From contig JBHGNT010000098.1 in the NCBI GenBank assembly GCA_043228905.1, positions 27,695-91,694 of the forward strand: a DNA stretch of 64,000 bases, read 5' to 3'. This DNA comes from Azolla caroliniana. Taxonomy: Eukaryota; Polypodiophyta. The notes under the pieces were generated by a model. That model was not told the origin of the DNA. It did no database searches and was given only the letters and a program-made list of their open reading frames with translations. Both the position numbers and the translations under genes were made by a program. Positions 8,100 through 19,276 of this stretch are shown here, piece by piece (the first letter of the stretch is position 1; each line of letters opens with the position of its first letter).

Positions 8100-11000
8100 T
8101 CACTTCGGCATGGGATGTCTCTCCAATCCGATCCTCTTCCGGCATGCTTCCAGCTTGTCGGGTGTGAGCACCTTGGTCAGCATATCCGACCCGTTCTCGT
8201 CCGTGTGGATCTTCGTCAGCACGAACTCCTTGTCATCTATCCTTTCCCGGATCCAGTGATATCTTCGCTGGATGTGCCTCGTCCGGGAGTGATAGGCCGC
8301 GTTCTTTGCAAGGTGGATGGCACTCTGACTGTCGCAGTAGAGTCGGTACTCCTCCTGCCGGATACCGAGCTCTCTAATGAAGTCCTTCATCCATATTATT
8401 TCTTTGCCGGCTTCAACAGCCGCCATGTACTCCGCCTCCGTGGTTGACAACGCAACCGTCTTCTGCAGCCTCGACTGGCACGAAACAGCTCCCCCTGCAT
8501 ACGTCATCACATACCCTGATGTGGACCGGCTGGTGTCTGCATCAGCCGACATATCCGAATCGGTAAAGCCGTCGAGTTCGGGCTTACCGGAGCCGAATCG
8601 GAGGCACACGTTCGATGTGCCCTTTAAGTATCGGAGTATCCATTTGACCGCGTTCCAGTGCTCCTTGCCGGGATTACTCATATACCGGCTCACCACTCCG
8701 ACTGCGTATCCAATGTCCGGTCGGGTACACACCATTGCGTACATCAAGCTCCCGACGGCAGAGGCATATGGTATCTTCATCATATCCTCCTTTTCAACCT
8801 TTGTCTTGGAACTTTGCTTGCCGGATAACTTGCAGTTTGCCGGGAGGGTCGATCCGACCGGTCTTGCTTCCGACATGTTGAACCGGTGAAGCACCTTTGT
8901 CACGTACTTCTCCTGTGACAGCCACAACTGCTTCTTCTTCCGGTTCCGGATGATGTGCATCCCTAGTATTTGCCTCGCCGGACCCAGGTCCTTCATTGAG
9001 AAGGTTCGGTGAAGCGCTTTCTTCAACATCCGTATCTTGACCTGGTCCCGTCCGACGATCAACATGTCGTCCACGTACAGGAGGAGTATTAGAAAGTCTT
9101 CTCCTTCGAACTTCTTCACAAACACGCAGTGATCGGACTGCGTTTTGTGGTACCCTTCGTCGGTCATGAAAGAGTCGAACTTCCGGTACCATTGCCGGGG
9201 AGCCTGCTTCAGTCCGTAAAGGCTCTTCTTCAACCGGCATACCAGGTGCTCCTTCCCTTTCTTCTCGAATCCTTCCGGTTGCTGCATGTAGATCTCTTCT
9301 TCGAGGTCACCGTGAAGGAATGCCGTCTTCACGTCCATCTGTTCTACCTCGAGGTCCATGCTTGCCGCTATGCTCAGCACCGTACGGATGGAGGTCATCT
9401 TCACTACCGGGGCAAATATCTCATCGAAGTCGACGCCCTTCTTCTGCTAGAACCCCTTCACCACGATCCTGGCTTTGTATCTCGGGGGGTTGCCGGCATC
9501 TCCCGGTTTCAGCTTGAACACCCACTTGTTTCGAAGTGCCCGTTTTCCTTTCGGCAACTCCACAAGTTCATATGTGTGGTTCTCATGCAGGGAATCCATC
9601 TCCTCCTGCATGGCACTTAACCACCTGCGGCTATGGGTGTCAAGCTTTGCTTCTTCAAAACTCTCCGGCTCCCCCTCGGCGGTTAGCAGCACGTGCTCTA
9701 GTTCCGGAAATCTCCGGGGGGCCCTTCTCTCTCTTAGAGGATATCTCCGTTCCGGAGCTTCGGTAACCGGCTCCTCCGTTTCCTCTTCATCCGAATCCAT
9801 TTCGGGATCGGGGCCGGTTCCGGTATCAGTTTCATCTTCCTCGGCCGGTTCTGTTTCTTCACCGTCTTCGGCCGGATCCTCGAGTGCTAACCGGTCCCTT
9901 GCCGGTCGGGACTGCTCTTCGTAGAGTTGATCCTCACCGGTCGACTTGGAGCTCTTCATCTTCTTCTCCGACTCCCAGTCGGCGAGTGTCTTGTCCTCCA
10001 TGAAGATGATATCTCGACTCCTGAATATCTTCTTGTCGATCGGATCCCATACTCGGTAGCCGAACTCGTCATCGCCGTAACCGAGGAATATGCATGGCCG
10101 GGTCTTTGGATCTAGCTTTCCTCTCCGGTCCTTTGCCACATGCACATATGCAAGACACCTGAACACCTTCAGATGCCGGTAGGATACTTCCCTACCGGTC
10201 CACACTCTCTACAGCGTGTCTCCGTCCAAAGGTACTGAGGGTGATCTGTTTATCACGTATGTCGCCGTCGACATTGCCTCAGCCCAAAACCCCTTGGGTA
10301 ATTTCGCATGCGCCAGCATACTCCGGACCCTCTCCATTATGGTCCGGTTCATCCTCTCGGCCAGCCCGTTCAGTTCCGGCGTCTTCGGCACAGTAAACTC
10401 GAGCCGGATTCCCTTCGAGCGACAGTACTCCTCGAACTGCCCCCGGTATTCCCCTCCGTTATCCGCTCGTATCGCTTTCAGCTTCTTGCCGGATTCCCTT
10501 TCCACTCTCGCGTGGAGTTCTTTGAAGACGGACAATACTTGGTCCTTTGTCTTCAACGGTGTCGTCCACAGCTTCCGGCTATGGTCATCTATGAATGTTA
10601 CGAAGTACTGGGCTCCGCCATGTGACTTCGTTTCTACCTGATACACATCAGTGTGTACCAACTCCAATGGTACACTACGTCTCATCGGTGGTCTTGAGCG
10701 GAAGGAGGTCCAGTTTTGCTTACCGGCCAGACAGTCGGTACACTTCCCCAAGTGTACGTGCTTTACCGGTATCAGGTTGTCTTCGGCAAGCCTCTTCATC
10801 CCCTTCTCGCTCATGTGGCACAGTCTCTTGTGCCACAGCTCACCGGCAGTGTCAGCTGCCACGTTCAGCTCCTCCGGACATAGCCGTGAATTCATCAGGT
10901 ACAGTGTGTTGACCTTCCGGGCCCGAGCCACTATCAGGCTCCCTTTGCTGAACTTCATGACACCGTTCCGGATGCTACCCGTGTAGCCTTCATCGTCTAG

Positions 11001-12227
11001 CCTCCCGGCCGAAATCAGGTTCAATCGAACCTCCGAAACGTGTCGGACATCCTTCAGCAGCATCTTGCATCCGGTTGATGTAATCAGCCACACGTCTCCT
11101 ATGCCGGCAATCCGGCATGTACCTTCATTTCCCATCCGGACACAGCCGTGCTCACCGGCTGTGTAGGATGAGAAGTATTTCTTCTCCGGGGTCAGGTGGA
11201 ACGACGCTCCGGAATCGACCACCCAGGTCATCTCTTCACCGGCAAGGTTCAGCTCCCTCTCTTCGGTAATGAGCATTATCTCTTCTTCACTTGCCGCGAG
11301 TGCCGTCGTTCCTTTCCGGTCCTGCCCTCGCCGATCCGGACCTCTCCGGTCCGTGGCTCCCCGGTATGCACCATTTCGCTCCAGTGACTTCTTCGAATCG
11401 GTACCGTCGGTTCCGTTGTCTTTCCGGAAATGCCGACAGTTCTTCTGGAAGTGCCCCGGCTTCCCACAGTAGAAGCATGTAGGTCTCCCCCTCGACTGCG
11501 ACCGTGTCCCCGACTTCTCCCGTCTTTGCGGACTCCGGTTCCGTTGTCTTCCCCGTTCCGATTCGGTAAGCAGCGCCTTCGAGTCGGAGGCCGGTTCTTT
11601 ATCTCTCCGACGCGCTTCTTCATTTAGAATACTTGTCTTTACCGTTAGTAAAGACAAGTTCTCTTCCTTACAGGAGGTGCTGAGAATAACTACCAAGTTC
11701 TCCCAGCTCTCCGGAAGGGTACACATCAGCATGATGGCTTGCATTGCGTCATCCAACGGGAACTTGATCGCCGCAAGCTGGTTCACGAATCCCATGAACG
11801 TGCTGACGTGTTCGACCATGCTCTCGCCGTCCCGGTACTTAAGATTCACTATCTTCCTCATCAGGGATGTCCAGGTCAGAGCATTCTTCCTCTCATACAG
11901 TCCGGACAGCTTCTGCCACATCTCATAGGCGTTCGTATCGTTCGCCACATGTTGCAAAACACTTACATCGACATATTGCCGGATCGTCGCTACGGCTTTC
12001 CGGTTCAGGAGCTTCCACTCCGACTCTATTACCCCCTTGGGTATCTCGGCATTGTCGATCGATTCGTACAGGTCTCGGACGATGAGAAGGTCTTCCATCT
12101 TTATCTTCCAGTCGGCGTAGTTCTGTGAGTTCAACACCATCATGCCCGGAGGCCCACTACCGCCGCCTTCCATTTTCTGTGTTAACCTTGCTCTGATACC
12201 AGTTTGTTGAACACGGTGCTCGGCCAC
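8100..12227 (-). pseudogene. Copia-1 gag-pol with two nonsense codons
   Basis: Same length and frame as the intact Copia-3 polyprotein (1375 codons from an ATG inside the LTR, 1357 from MEGGG). Domains in order: gag, zinc knuckle CFYCGKPGHFQKNC, protease VVDSGAS, integrase with HTDV, RADNGGEY and AERMNR, RT with YVDD, RNase H. Two TAG codons interrupt it: 10209-10211 (where Copia-2 and Copia-3 have CAG in the QKVW/QRVW motif) and 9447-9449 (first Gln of GFQQKKG). Both fit C-to-T change at CAG. Otherwise the frame is clean, so decay has only begun. Confidence 0.9.
12190..12201 (-). promoter_or_regulatory. Copia-1 primer binding site (initiator tRNA-Met type)
   Basis: Reads TGGTATCAGAGC on the minus strand, three bases inside the 5' LTR. 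This is the standard plant Copia primer site complementary to the 3' end of initiator tRNA-Met. The same 12-mer occurs in Copia-2 (42577-42588) and Copia-3 (61008-61019). Confidence 0.9.
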
Positions 12228-12859
12228 AACCGAGGAATAGGATCAACTCACAGAAAACAGGAAATACAAAATGCACGAAGACAATAGAGAGAAGAGTACA
12301 CAGGATGTTTTACGTGGAAAACCCTAAATGGGAAAAACCACGGGAGTCCTCAGACTCCAACTATCACTATAAACAGAGATGTACAATGGTGAAGCTACAA
12401 GGCAACAACCTTGAGCTCACTGTCTTCGCCACAGGCAGCGGTAATACACAGGGGCAACGACCTCTTCGTCTCTCTCTCACTCTCTCTCTCTCGGCTGCTC
12501 TCTTCACTCTTGCACACATAAGAGTGGCAATACACAATAGGCAACAACATACAAACAGCAGCACTAAACAGTTTGCCCTAAGTCATATTTATACACATAT
12601 GACTTTCGGGCTATTTACAAATATAGCCTCAAGGGCCCTTGGCAAACATATTCACAAATATGTCCCCGCATCCGGATCTCACTCCGGGTACATTCGTCAT
12701 CCGGCTCCGCAGCCGGGGTCTTCATCATCCGGCTCCGTAGCCGGGGTCTTCATCATCCGGGTTCGAAACCGGGTCTTCATCATCCGGATCCGGAACCGGG
12801 TCTTCATCCCGATTCCCGGACATCCGGCCATCCCATCCGGAGGGACCGTAATCCCAACA
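12205..12859 (-). repeat. Copia-1 5' LTR (655 bp)
   Basis: Pairs with 7351-8089. Starts TGTTGAACACGG and ends ATCCCAACA on the plus strand. The first 23 bases encode the N-terminal residues MAEHRVQ of the open gag frame, so translation may begin inside the LTR. Confidence 0.9.
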
Positions 12860-12864
12860 ATAAT

Positions 12865-15800
12865 TAGTAGTCCAGAGCATCCCATTGTCCTAGGATTACC
12901 TTGGTTTGAATTACATAATCCAGCCATAGATTGGAGAACAAGAGAAGTCCGATATCGACCACCCCAAGAATCCACTCACCAAGTTTCGACCATTTCACTC
13001 CATCAACTACGCGAAGAAGGACCCAAGGAGGCAATGTTCCTATTTGCAATATCAGTACATCCTTCCAGCACTATTAAGAAGGACTCCTCAGTACAACTTC
13101 CAGCAAAATATCATCCTTATGCCGATGTATTTAACACGGTAAAAGCCGGTACCCTTCCTCATCACCGTCCCTATGACTGTCCCATCGATTTACAACCAGG
13201 AACCGAGCCACCATGGGGACCAATTTACAACTTGTCACCCACCGAGTTAGAAGTCCTTTGAGCCTACATAGAGGAGAACTTGGCAAGCGGGTTCATCCGC
13301 CATTCGAAATCTCCGGCCGGTGCACCCATCTTCTTTGTCAAGAAGAAAGATGGCTCACTTCGTCTTGTCGTTGATTACCCCGGATTGAATAAAGTCACCA
13401 TCCGGAATAGGTATGCACTTCCTCTTATATCAAGTCTTTTAGAGCGAGTTAATGGTGCCAAGTTTTTTACTAAAATCGACCTACGAGGAGCGTATAATCT
13501 TGTGTGGATCTGACCGGGAGATGAGTGGAAGACCGCCTTTCGCACGCAGTATGGGCATTTCGAGTATACTGTTATGCCGTTTGGCCTAACCAATGCACCC
13601 GCAGTCTTCCAACACATGGAAAATGATATATTCAGAGACCTCTTGGATATCTGTTTGATCATTTATCTGGATGATCTGTTGATTTATTCGAAGACCCAGG
13701 AAGAGCACGATTCTCATGTACTATTAGTACTAAAGCGACTCCGCGAGAATGGTCTTTATGCCAAGCTAGAAAAATGTAGCTTTGACTGCAAGCAAGTGGA
13801 ATTTCTAGGCTACGTCATCTCCTCAAAGGGCATCGCCATGGATCCAGCTAAAATCCAAACTGTACTAGAGTGGCAAATTCCACGGTCGTACGAGATGTAC
13901 AATGTTTTCTAGGTTTTGCTAACTTCAACCGTAAGTTTATACAGGATTACTCGAAGATTATTTTACCTCTCACACAACTTACAAAGAAGGGCCAAGCATT
14001 TCTTTGGTCCATAGAAGCAGATATGGCTTTTCGGCATCTATAGAAAGCCTTTACATCAGCACTGATTCTAGCTCATGTGGATACAAGCAAACCATTCATC
14101 ATGGAGGCCGACGCATCAGATTTCGCCCTCGGTAGCATCCTTTCTCAACAAGGCGATAAAGAAGAGTTGCATCCGGTGGCTTTCCATTCGCGCAAATTCG
14201 ATGTCGCAAAAATCAACTACGAAATACATGACAAGGAGTTATTAGCCATCGTGGATTCATTTGTACAATGGCGGCATTTCTTAGAGGGCTCTCCACATCA
14301 GGTCATTGTCTTTAGCGATCATAAAAATCTTGCTTATTTTCAGAACGCTCGCGTACTAAATCGACGGCAAGCTCGGTGGGCGCAATTCCTCACGCGTTTC
14401 GACTTCAAAATCACATATCGACCGGGGAAGCAACAAGGAAAAGCAGCTGCACTATCACGGCGTTCATATCTTGCACCTCGTCCTGGTGACGCAACATTTG
14501 ATAATCAAAAGCAAGTAATCTTGGGACCAACACGATTGCACATGACGCGGATTTTTCACACCCCGATGGATTCACGGATTACCGATGACATACATGCAAC
14601 CTTGAAGACGGATAGTTTTGCTCAAGACATCCTAGCGCACATTGATACTTCTCGGGCATCCTGTTCTCAGTCTCAACAACCAGGTATTGACTACCGACAA
14701 TTCGAATATCATGATGGTTTGTTATTCTTTAAAAAGCGCGTATATGTCCCCGATTGCTCCTGTCGCCTTCAAATCGTCCAACATTGTCACGACACCCATA
14801 CGACGGGACATTTCGGTAGTACTAAGACGTTGGAGCTAGTGCAGCGATCTTTTTGGTGGCCCCACATGCGCCGTTTTGTCGACGACTACGTTCGGACCTG
14901 TGATGCTTGTTGCCGAGCAAAGATGCCACGACACCATCCATATGGCTTGTTGGAACCTTTACCGATTCCAACTAAGCCATGGCAGTCTATTTGTCTTGAT
15001 TTTATCACAGATTTGCCGGTCTCAAAGGGGTTCGATGCTATCCTAACCGTCGTCGATCGATATACGAAGATGGCACATTTTGTGCCATGTACTAAAGCCA
15101 TCACTAGCGAGGAAACCGCCGCTCTTGTTATGCGTGAGGTATTTCGGCATCATGGCCTCCCAGATAGTATTATCAGTGACCGAGGCCCGCAATTTGTCTC
15201 CAAATTTTGGCAGCATCTCTTCAAGATGCTCAAGGTCTCCTACAACCTCTCCTCCGGCCACCATCCTCAAACCGACGGACAGGCGGAACGAACAAACCAA
15301 ACGCTGGAGCAATATCTCCGGTGTTTCCTGAGTTATCAATAGGACGATTGGGCCGAGATTCTCCACTTTGCGGAGTTTGCGTATAATAATGCTATTCACT
15401 CCTCGACTCGGGTCTCCCCATTTTTCGCTTATACCGGTTTCCATCCTCGCTGGTCGGTGATCGACACTCCGGAGCCACCTACCAACCCTCGTGCCGAGGA
15501 TCATTTGCAGAGGCTACGCAAGATCCAGATGGATCTCTCTACTCACCTTCGTCATGCTCAACACACACAGAAGACTTATGTGGATCGTCATCGGATTTCC
15601 TCCTCTTTTGCCATCGGAGATTGAGTATGGCTCTTACATCGTCACATCAAGACTACTCGACCGTGCGACAAGTTGGATTATCGACGACTCGGTCCTTTCC
15701 GTATTACAGGGAAGATTAATGATGTCACCTTCCGCCTTGATCTCCCTCCGCAGCTTCAGATACATCCGGTTTTCCATTGTTCTCTTCTTGAGCCTTATAA

Positions 15801-15993
15801 AGCAAACACCATTCCCGATCGTGTGACACCACCGCCACCCCCGCTGGAGTTGGACGTCGGCCCGGAGTATGAAGTTGCTGCCATCCTCGATTCCAAACTT
15901 GTTCGCAACAAACTTTATTACTTGGTCGATTGGCTCGGTTATAGTCCGAGCGAACGTACTTGGGAACCCGTCAAGCATGTTGCCAATGCATAA
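12865..15993 (+). pseudogene. Chromo-1 pol, RT to chromodomain (3' piece)
   Basis: Continues the protease frame after Copia-1. RT motifs [38 protein letters not shown] and the catalytic YLDD (about 13663-13674) are clear. RNase H follows with DASDFALGS and DHKNL. Integrase has the H/C zinc region with CDACCRAK, then LDFITDLP, SDRGPQF and GQAERTNQTLEQ for D-D-E. A C-terminal chromodomain (YEVAAILDSK, YLVDWLGYSPSERTWEP) ends at 15993; such domains steer insertion to marked chromatin. Breaks: TGA 13259-13261, TGA 13511-13513, TAG 13910-13912 with a frameshift, TAG near 14041, TAG 15340-15342, TGA near 15622. Several fit CGA-to-TGA or CAA/CAG-to-TAA/TAG decay. Confidence 0.85.
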
Positions 15994-16088
15994 GATCTTC
16001 TTGCTGATTTCCAGCAGAAGTATCCGGACAAACCCGGTCCGCAATTAGCGCCGACTCGTTCCACTCGTCGTCTTTAAGGGGGAGATAG

Positions 16089-16514
16089 TGTCATGATATG
16101 GCAAGACTCGAACCCATGACCTTATGTTGCATGGGTCGAGCTCTTACCATTAGACTATGAATGGTATTTTGTAGGATATTATTTTCATTTCTGCTTTATC
16201 ATAGAAAATTGATGTATATTCCAGATCTCTCTGGAACATTCTAGAAGCTTCAGGATTATTCCTAAAAACACTATAAAAGGAGGCACAAGGCATTGTTTTG
16301 AACCAAATTGGTTCAACACCAGTCTTAAGCCTCTTAGCCGATTTGTACTTATCTTTCATATAATATAAGAGCTGTTGTCATCATACTATTTCTCTCTCTT
16401 TCCTCTTCTCACTTCCTCTCTCTCGGGAATCTTACGCAGTCCCGTCCTCTTAGTACTAATAGTACTACTCTTCTTAGTACTAATTCCATCTCTGCTTTAG
16501 TACTATTCCTGACA
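16089..16514 (+). repeat. Chromo-1 3' LTR (426 bp)
   Basis: Pairs with 5263-5764, preceded by a polypurine tract and followed by the GTCAG target duplication. TATAAAAGG near 16272 and the TSS palindrome near 16297 are retained. Confidence 0.9.
16101..16160 (-). other. Antisense tRNA-like module with Pol III A and B boxes inside the LTR
   Basis: On the minus strand, TAGTCTAATGG (16157-16147) fits the A box consensus TRGYNNANNGG, and GGGTTCGAGTC (16115-16105) fits the B box consensus GGTTCGANTCC. The two are spaced as in a tRNA. The full cloverleaf is not convincing, so I do not call a tRNA gene. The 5' LTR (5275-5335) has the same module. Confidence 0.55.
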
Positions 16515-18100
16515 GTCAGCAATGGTCCTGTCTTCCATGAAGACTATGTTCCGACTCCGGAACACCTTCTTGTCGACCAGATCCCACACCCGGTAACCAA
16601 AATCACCATTGTCGTATCCAAGGAATATGCATGTGCGGGACTTCGGATCCAGCATTTCTCTCTTGTCCTTCACCATATGCACGTATGTGAGACACTACTT
16701 CTGCTCCAAAACGCCTTGGGTAACTTGGCATGTGCGAGCATGCTCCAGACTCTCTCCATTATGGTCTGGTTCATCCGTTCGGCCAGCCCGTTTAGTTCCG
16801 GCGTCTTCGGCACGGTAAATTCGAGCCGGATTCCCTTCGTCTGGCAATACTCCTCGAACTGGCCCTAGCATTCTCCTCCGTTATCTACTCGAACTGGTTG
16901 GTTTCTCTTTCCACTCTCGCGTGGAGTTCAAGGAGTTCCTTGAAGACGGATAACACTTGATCCTCCATCTTCAATGGTGAGACCCACAGCTTCCAGTTGT
17001 GGTCATCTATGAACATCACTAAGTACTGTGATCCGGCATGTGACTTCGTGTCCACATGACACACATCGGTATGCACAAGCTCCTGTGGTGCATTCCATCT
17101 CATCTATGGTCTTGACAAGAACGAGGTTCAGTTTTGCTTGACGTCCAAGAAATCGGTGCACTTCTCAAGTTGCATGTCCATCAACGGAATGAGGTTGTCT
17201 TCAGCAAGCCTCTTCATCCCCTTCTCACTCATGTGACACAACCTCTTACGCCACAACTCATCGGCAGTGTCGAATGCTACGTTCACTTCTTCCCGGTATA
17301 TCCTGGCATGCATCAAGTACAATGTGTTTACCTTCCAGGCTCGAGCCACTATTAGGCTCCCTTTGCTGAACTTCATGACTCCGTTCCGGATGCTACCCAT
17401 GTAGCCTTCATCATCTAGCCAACCGGTTGATATCAGGTTCAATCGAACCTCTAGAACGTGTCGAACATCCTTCAGCAGCAACTTGCATCCAATTGATGTT
17501 GTCAACAACACATCTCCTATGCCGATAATTCGGCATGTCCCTTCATTCCCCATCCGGACACAACTGCGATCTCCAGCTGTGTAGGATGAGAAGCATCTCG
17601 GGTCCGGTGTCAGGTGGAACGACGCTCCGGAATCGACAACCCACGTTGTCTCGTCGCCAATAAGGTTTAACTCATTCTCTTCGATAATGAGCATCAATTC
17701 TTCTTCACTTGTCGTGATTGCTGATGTTCCCTTCCGATCCGACCCTTTCCGGTCCAAACCCTTGTTCGAATCGGCACTATTGATTCCTTTCTCTTTCCAG
17801 AAATGCCGACAGTTCTTCTAGAAGTGCCCCATCTTCCCACAGTAGAAGCAAGTAGGCCTCCCCCTTGACTTCAACCTCGTCCCCGACTTGTCCTGGTTTT
17901 GGGGACTCCAATACCGGCCTCTTCCCCAGTTGTGGTCATCTTCCGTGACCAAGGCCTTTGGATCAGTTCCGGACTCCCGGTCCTTCCGGCGAGCTTCTTC
18001 ATCTAGCAAGCTTGATTTTACCCTTGCTAGGGACAACTAATTTCCTTCCGGCCAGGCGTTGTCCAACGTGACAACTAACGTCTCCCAACTATCCGGAAGG
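16515..18100 (-). pseudogene. Copia-0 gag C-terminus, protease and integrase remnant
   Basis: Minus-strand continuation of Copia-0 on the right of Chromo-1. From right to left: partial gag (VKSSLLDEEARRKDRE), a zinc knuckle CFYCGKMGHF whose next codon is TAG at 17818-17820 (CAG in Copia-1), protease VVDSGASFHLTP near 17640, the pre-integrase region with WRKRLCHMSEKG and CTDFLDVKQ, and integrase with ELVHTDVCHV and FIDDHNWKLW. A segment around 16690-16740 is deleted relative to intact copies. At about 18100 the gag sequence runs directly into LTR sequence, marking an internal deletion. Confidence 0.8.
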
Positions 18101-18500
18101 GAACCGAGCAAGAGCAATCCGAGTACCTATATCTTCGCCAACCAAAGGTTACAACAAAGTATTGCTCTGTATCTCACACACACACTCTCTCTCTATCGCT
18201 CTCTATACAACAGTTACAACAATATGACAACAACATCTATCTAAGTGATTGCCCTAAGTCATATTTATACTTATATGAACTTAGGGCTATTTACAAATAT
18301 AGCCGAGCAATAGGCTTACTCAAACATATTTACAAATATGTCTTCTCTTCCGGTTCTCACCAGATCCATCCGATCTGGTTTCCGGATCTCTTCCGGTTCT
18401 CACCGGGTCCACCCGATTCGGCTTCTGTATCTCTTCCTGTTCTCACCGGGTCTTCTTCATTCATAACCGGATCCCATCTGGAAGGACAAATTTCCCAACA
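18101..18500 (-). repeat. Copia-0 5' LTR, truncated at its inner end
   Basis: Shares with other Copia LTRs here the palindromic TATA region (AAGTCATAT...ATATGAACTT at 18258-18284), the GGGCTATTTACAAATATAGCC hairpin, and the CCCAACA terminus at 18500. The gag-proximal end and primer site are missing. Confidence 0.75.
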
Positions 18501-18960
18501 CTTGTGACCTTTAAACAAGGGTCTTACACTCTAACCGTTACACCCACTTATTTTAATTAATAAATATTTTTTCATATTATTATTATTCAAGGATTATGGG
18601 GCATTAAACACAATAGATGACCACCAAATGGCATGCACGTTGTATACCAAGTGGCACACAACAGGTATGCCAATTGGCGATCATGCACAATTCGATGTAC
18701 ACTATAAATCAAAGATCTGCTTAGTGTTGAACCATTCCGATTCAACACCAGTCATCAGCCACCTTGTAATCTTGGTTTACGCCAATACACATTCTTGTCA
18801 ACTTGTCCTATTATTGTCTTCTCGTTTGTTGTTATCTTCTTTTCTTGGACGTCGACATTTTCTTCAAAGCTTGGGATGTGACACCGGCCATCCACATTCG
18901 AAGCCGGTCCGGATACCAATCAGGACCCAAGCCAACTATCCGGTGACCGAAAGTTGTGTT
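18501..18960 (+). repeat. Diverged chromovirus LTR remnant
   Basis: Begins exactly where the Copia-0 LTR ends, so it is probably what Copia-0 inserted into. It keeps the order seen in Chromo-1: an antisense tRNA-like stretch (about 18503-18545), CTATAAAT (about 18702), then TTGAACC...GATTCAACACCAGTC (18727-18754), which aligns with the Chromo-1 transcript-start palindrome. The right boundary and any primer site are not clear. Confidence 0.45.
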
Positions 18961-18970
18961 TGAAGGGGCA

Positions 18971-19245
18971 TGTTGAGAATCAAACTCAACTTCCCTAGTG
19001 TGGGAACACAACTTAGGAGCATCCAAGTGTGTGAACACCCCACTACTTTATATCATAACTAATGTGTCATAGAACTTAACTCTTATGACACATAGTGGGT
19101 AGTGAGTTAAGTCTCCACCTCTTTCCCAAGCGGTAGTTATAGTAAGAGAGTATAGAGACAAGGTGACTACATAAGCATCTTCTTGTTAATATACAGTTTT
19201 ATGTATACCTATGTTTTCACTCTCTCTCTCTCTCTCTCTCTCTCT

Positions 19246-19276
<31 letters not shown>

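Larger units (their letters stand above)
7351..12859 (-). mobile_element. Copia-1: full-length Copia element inserted in Chromo-1 pol
   Basis: 5509-bp minus-strand Copia with LTRs 7351-8089 and 12205-12859 and perfect target duplication ATAAT (7346-7350 and 12860-12864). A tRNA-Met-type primer site lies at 12190-12201 and a polypurine tract (GAAGTGAAGGGGGAGTT on the minus strand, 8090-8106) abuts the 3' LTR. One 1375-codon gag-pol frame runs throughout, with two nonsense codons and no length change relative to Copia-3. The LTRs differ mostly in the copy number of a 28-bp repeat plus a few substitutions, so the insertion is young. Confidence 0.95.
5263..16514 (+). mobile_element. Chromo-1: chromodomain Ty3/Gypsy retrotransposon, probably self-primed
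   Basis: LTRs 5263-5764 and 16089-16514 begin TGTCATGATATGG and end CCTGACA. Flanks carry the perfect target duplication GTCAG (5258-5262 and 16515-16519) inside Copia-0. Interior order is gag, protease, RT, RNase H, integrase, chromodomain (Ty3/Gypsy order), split by Copia-1. A polypurine tract AAGGGGGAGATAG lies directly before the 3' LTR (16076-16088). No tRNA-type primer site follows the 5' LTR; instead 5767-5779 is the reverse complement of the LTR's predicted transcript start. Gag is open, but pol carries several nonsense codons and a frameshift. Confidence 0.9.
1..18500 (-). mobile_element. Copia-0: old Copia LTR retrotransposon, host of nested insertions
   Basis: Minus-strand Copia element read in four pieces: 1-472, 4012-5262, 16515-18100 and the LTR piece 18101-18500. 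The pieces join precisely when TRG-1 (473-4011) and Chromo-1 (5263-16514) are removed with one copy of their target duplications (ACCAG, GTCAG). Domain order along the minus strand is gag zinc knuckle, protease, integrase, reverse transcriptase, RNase H, as in Copia. The right piece is fused from gag directly into LTR sequence near 18100, so the 5' part of gag and the primer site are deleted. Several nonsense codons make it non-coding. Its own target duplication cannot be tested because the left LTR is cut by the window edge. Confidence 0.85.

Noticed and set aside
8377-8889. Plus-strand 170-codon frame (and its counterparts at 38764-39276 and 57195-57707)
   Set aside because: Antisense shadow of the Copia RNase H and RT coding region; it recurs only because the sense strand is conserved.
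16101-16160. Possible tRNA gene
   Set aside because: Only the A and B box segments fit; the stems needed for a cloverleaf are not convincing and the module sits at the same point in all chromovirus LTRs. Reported as tRNA-like only.
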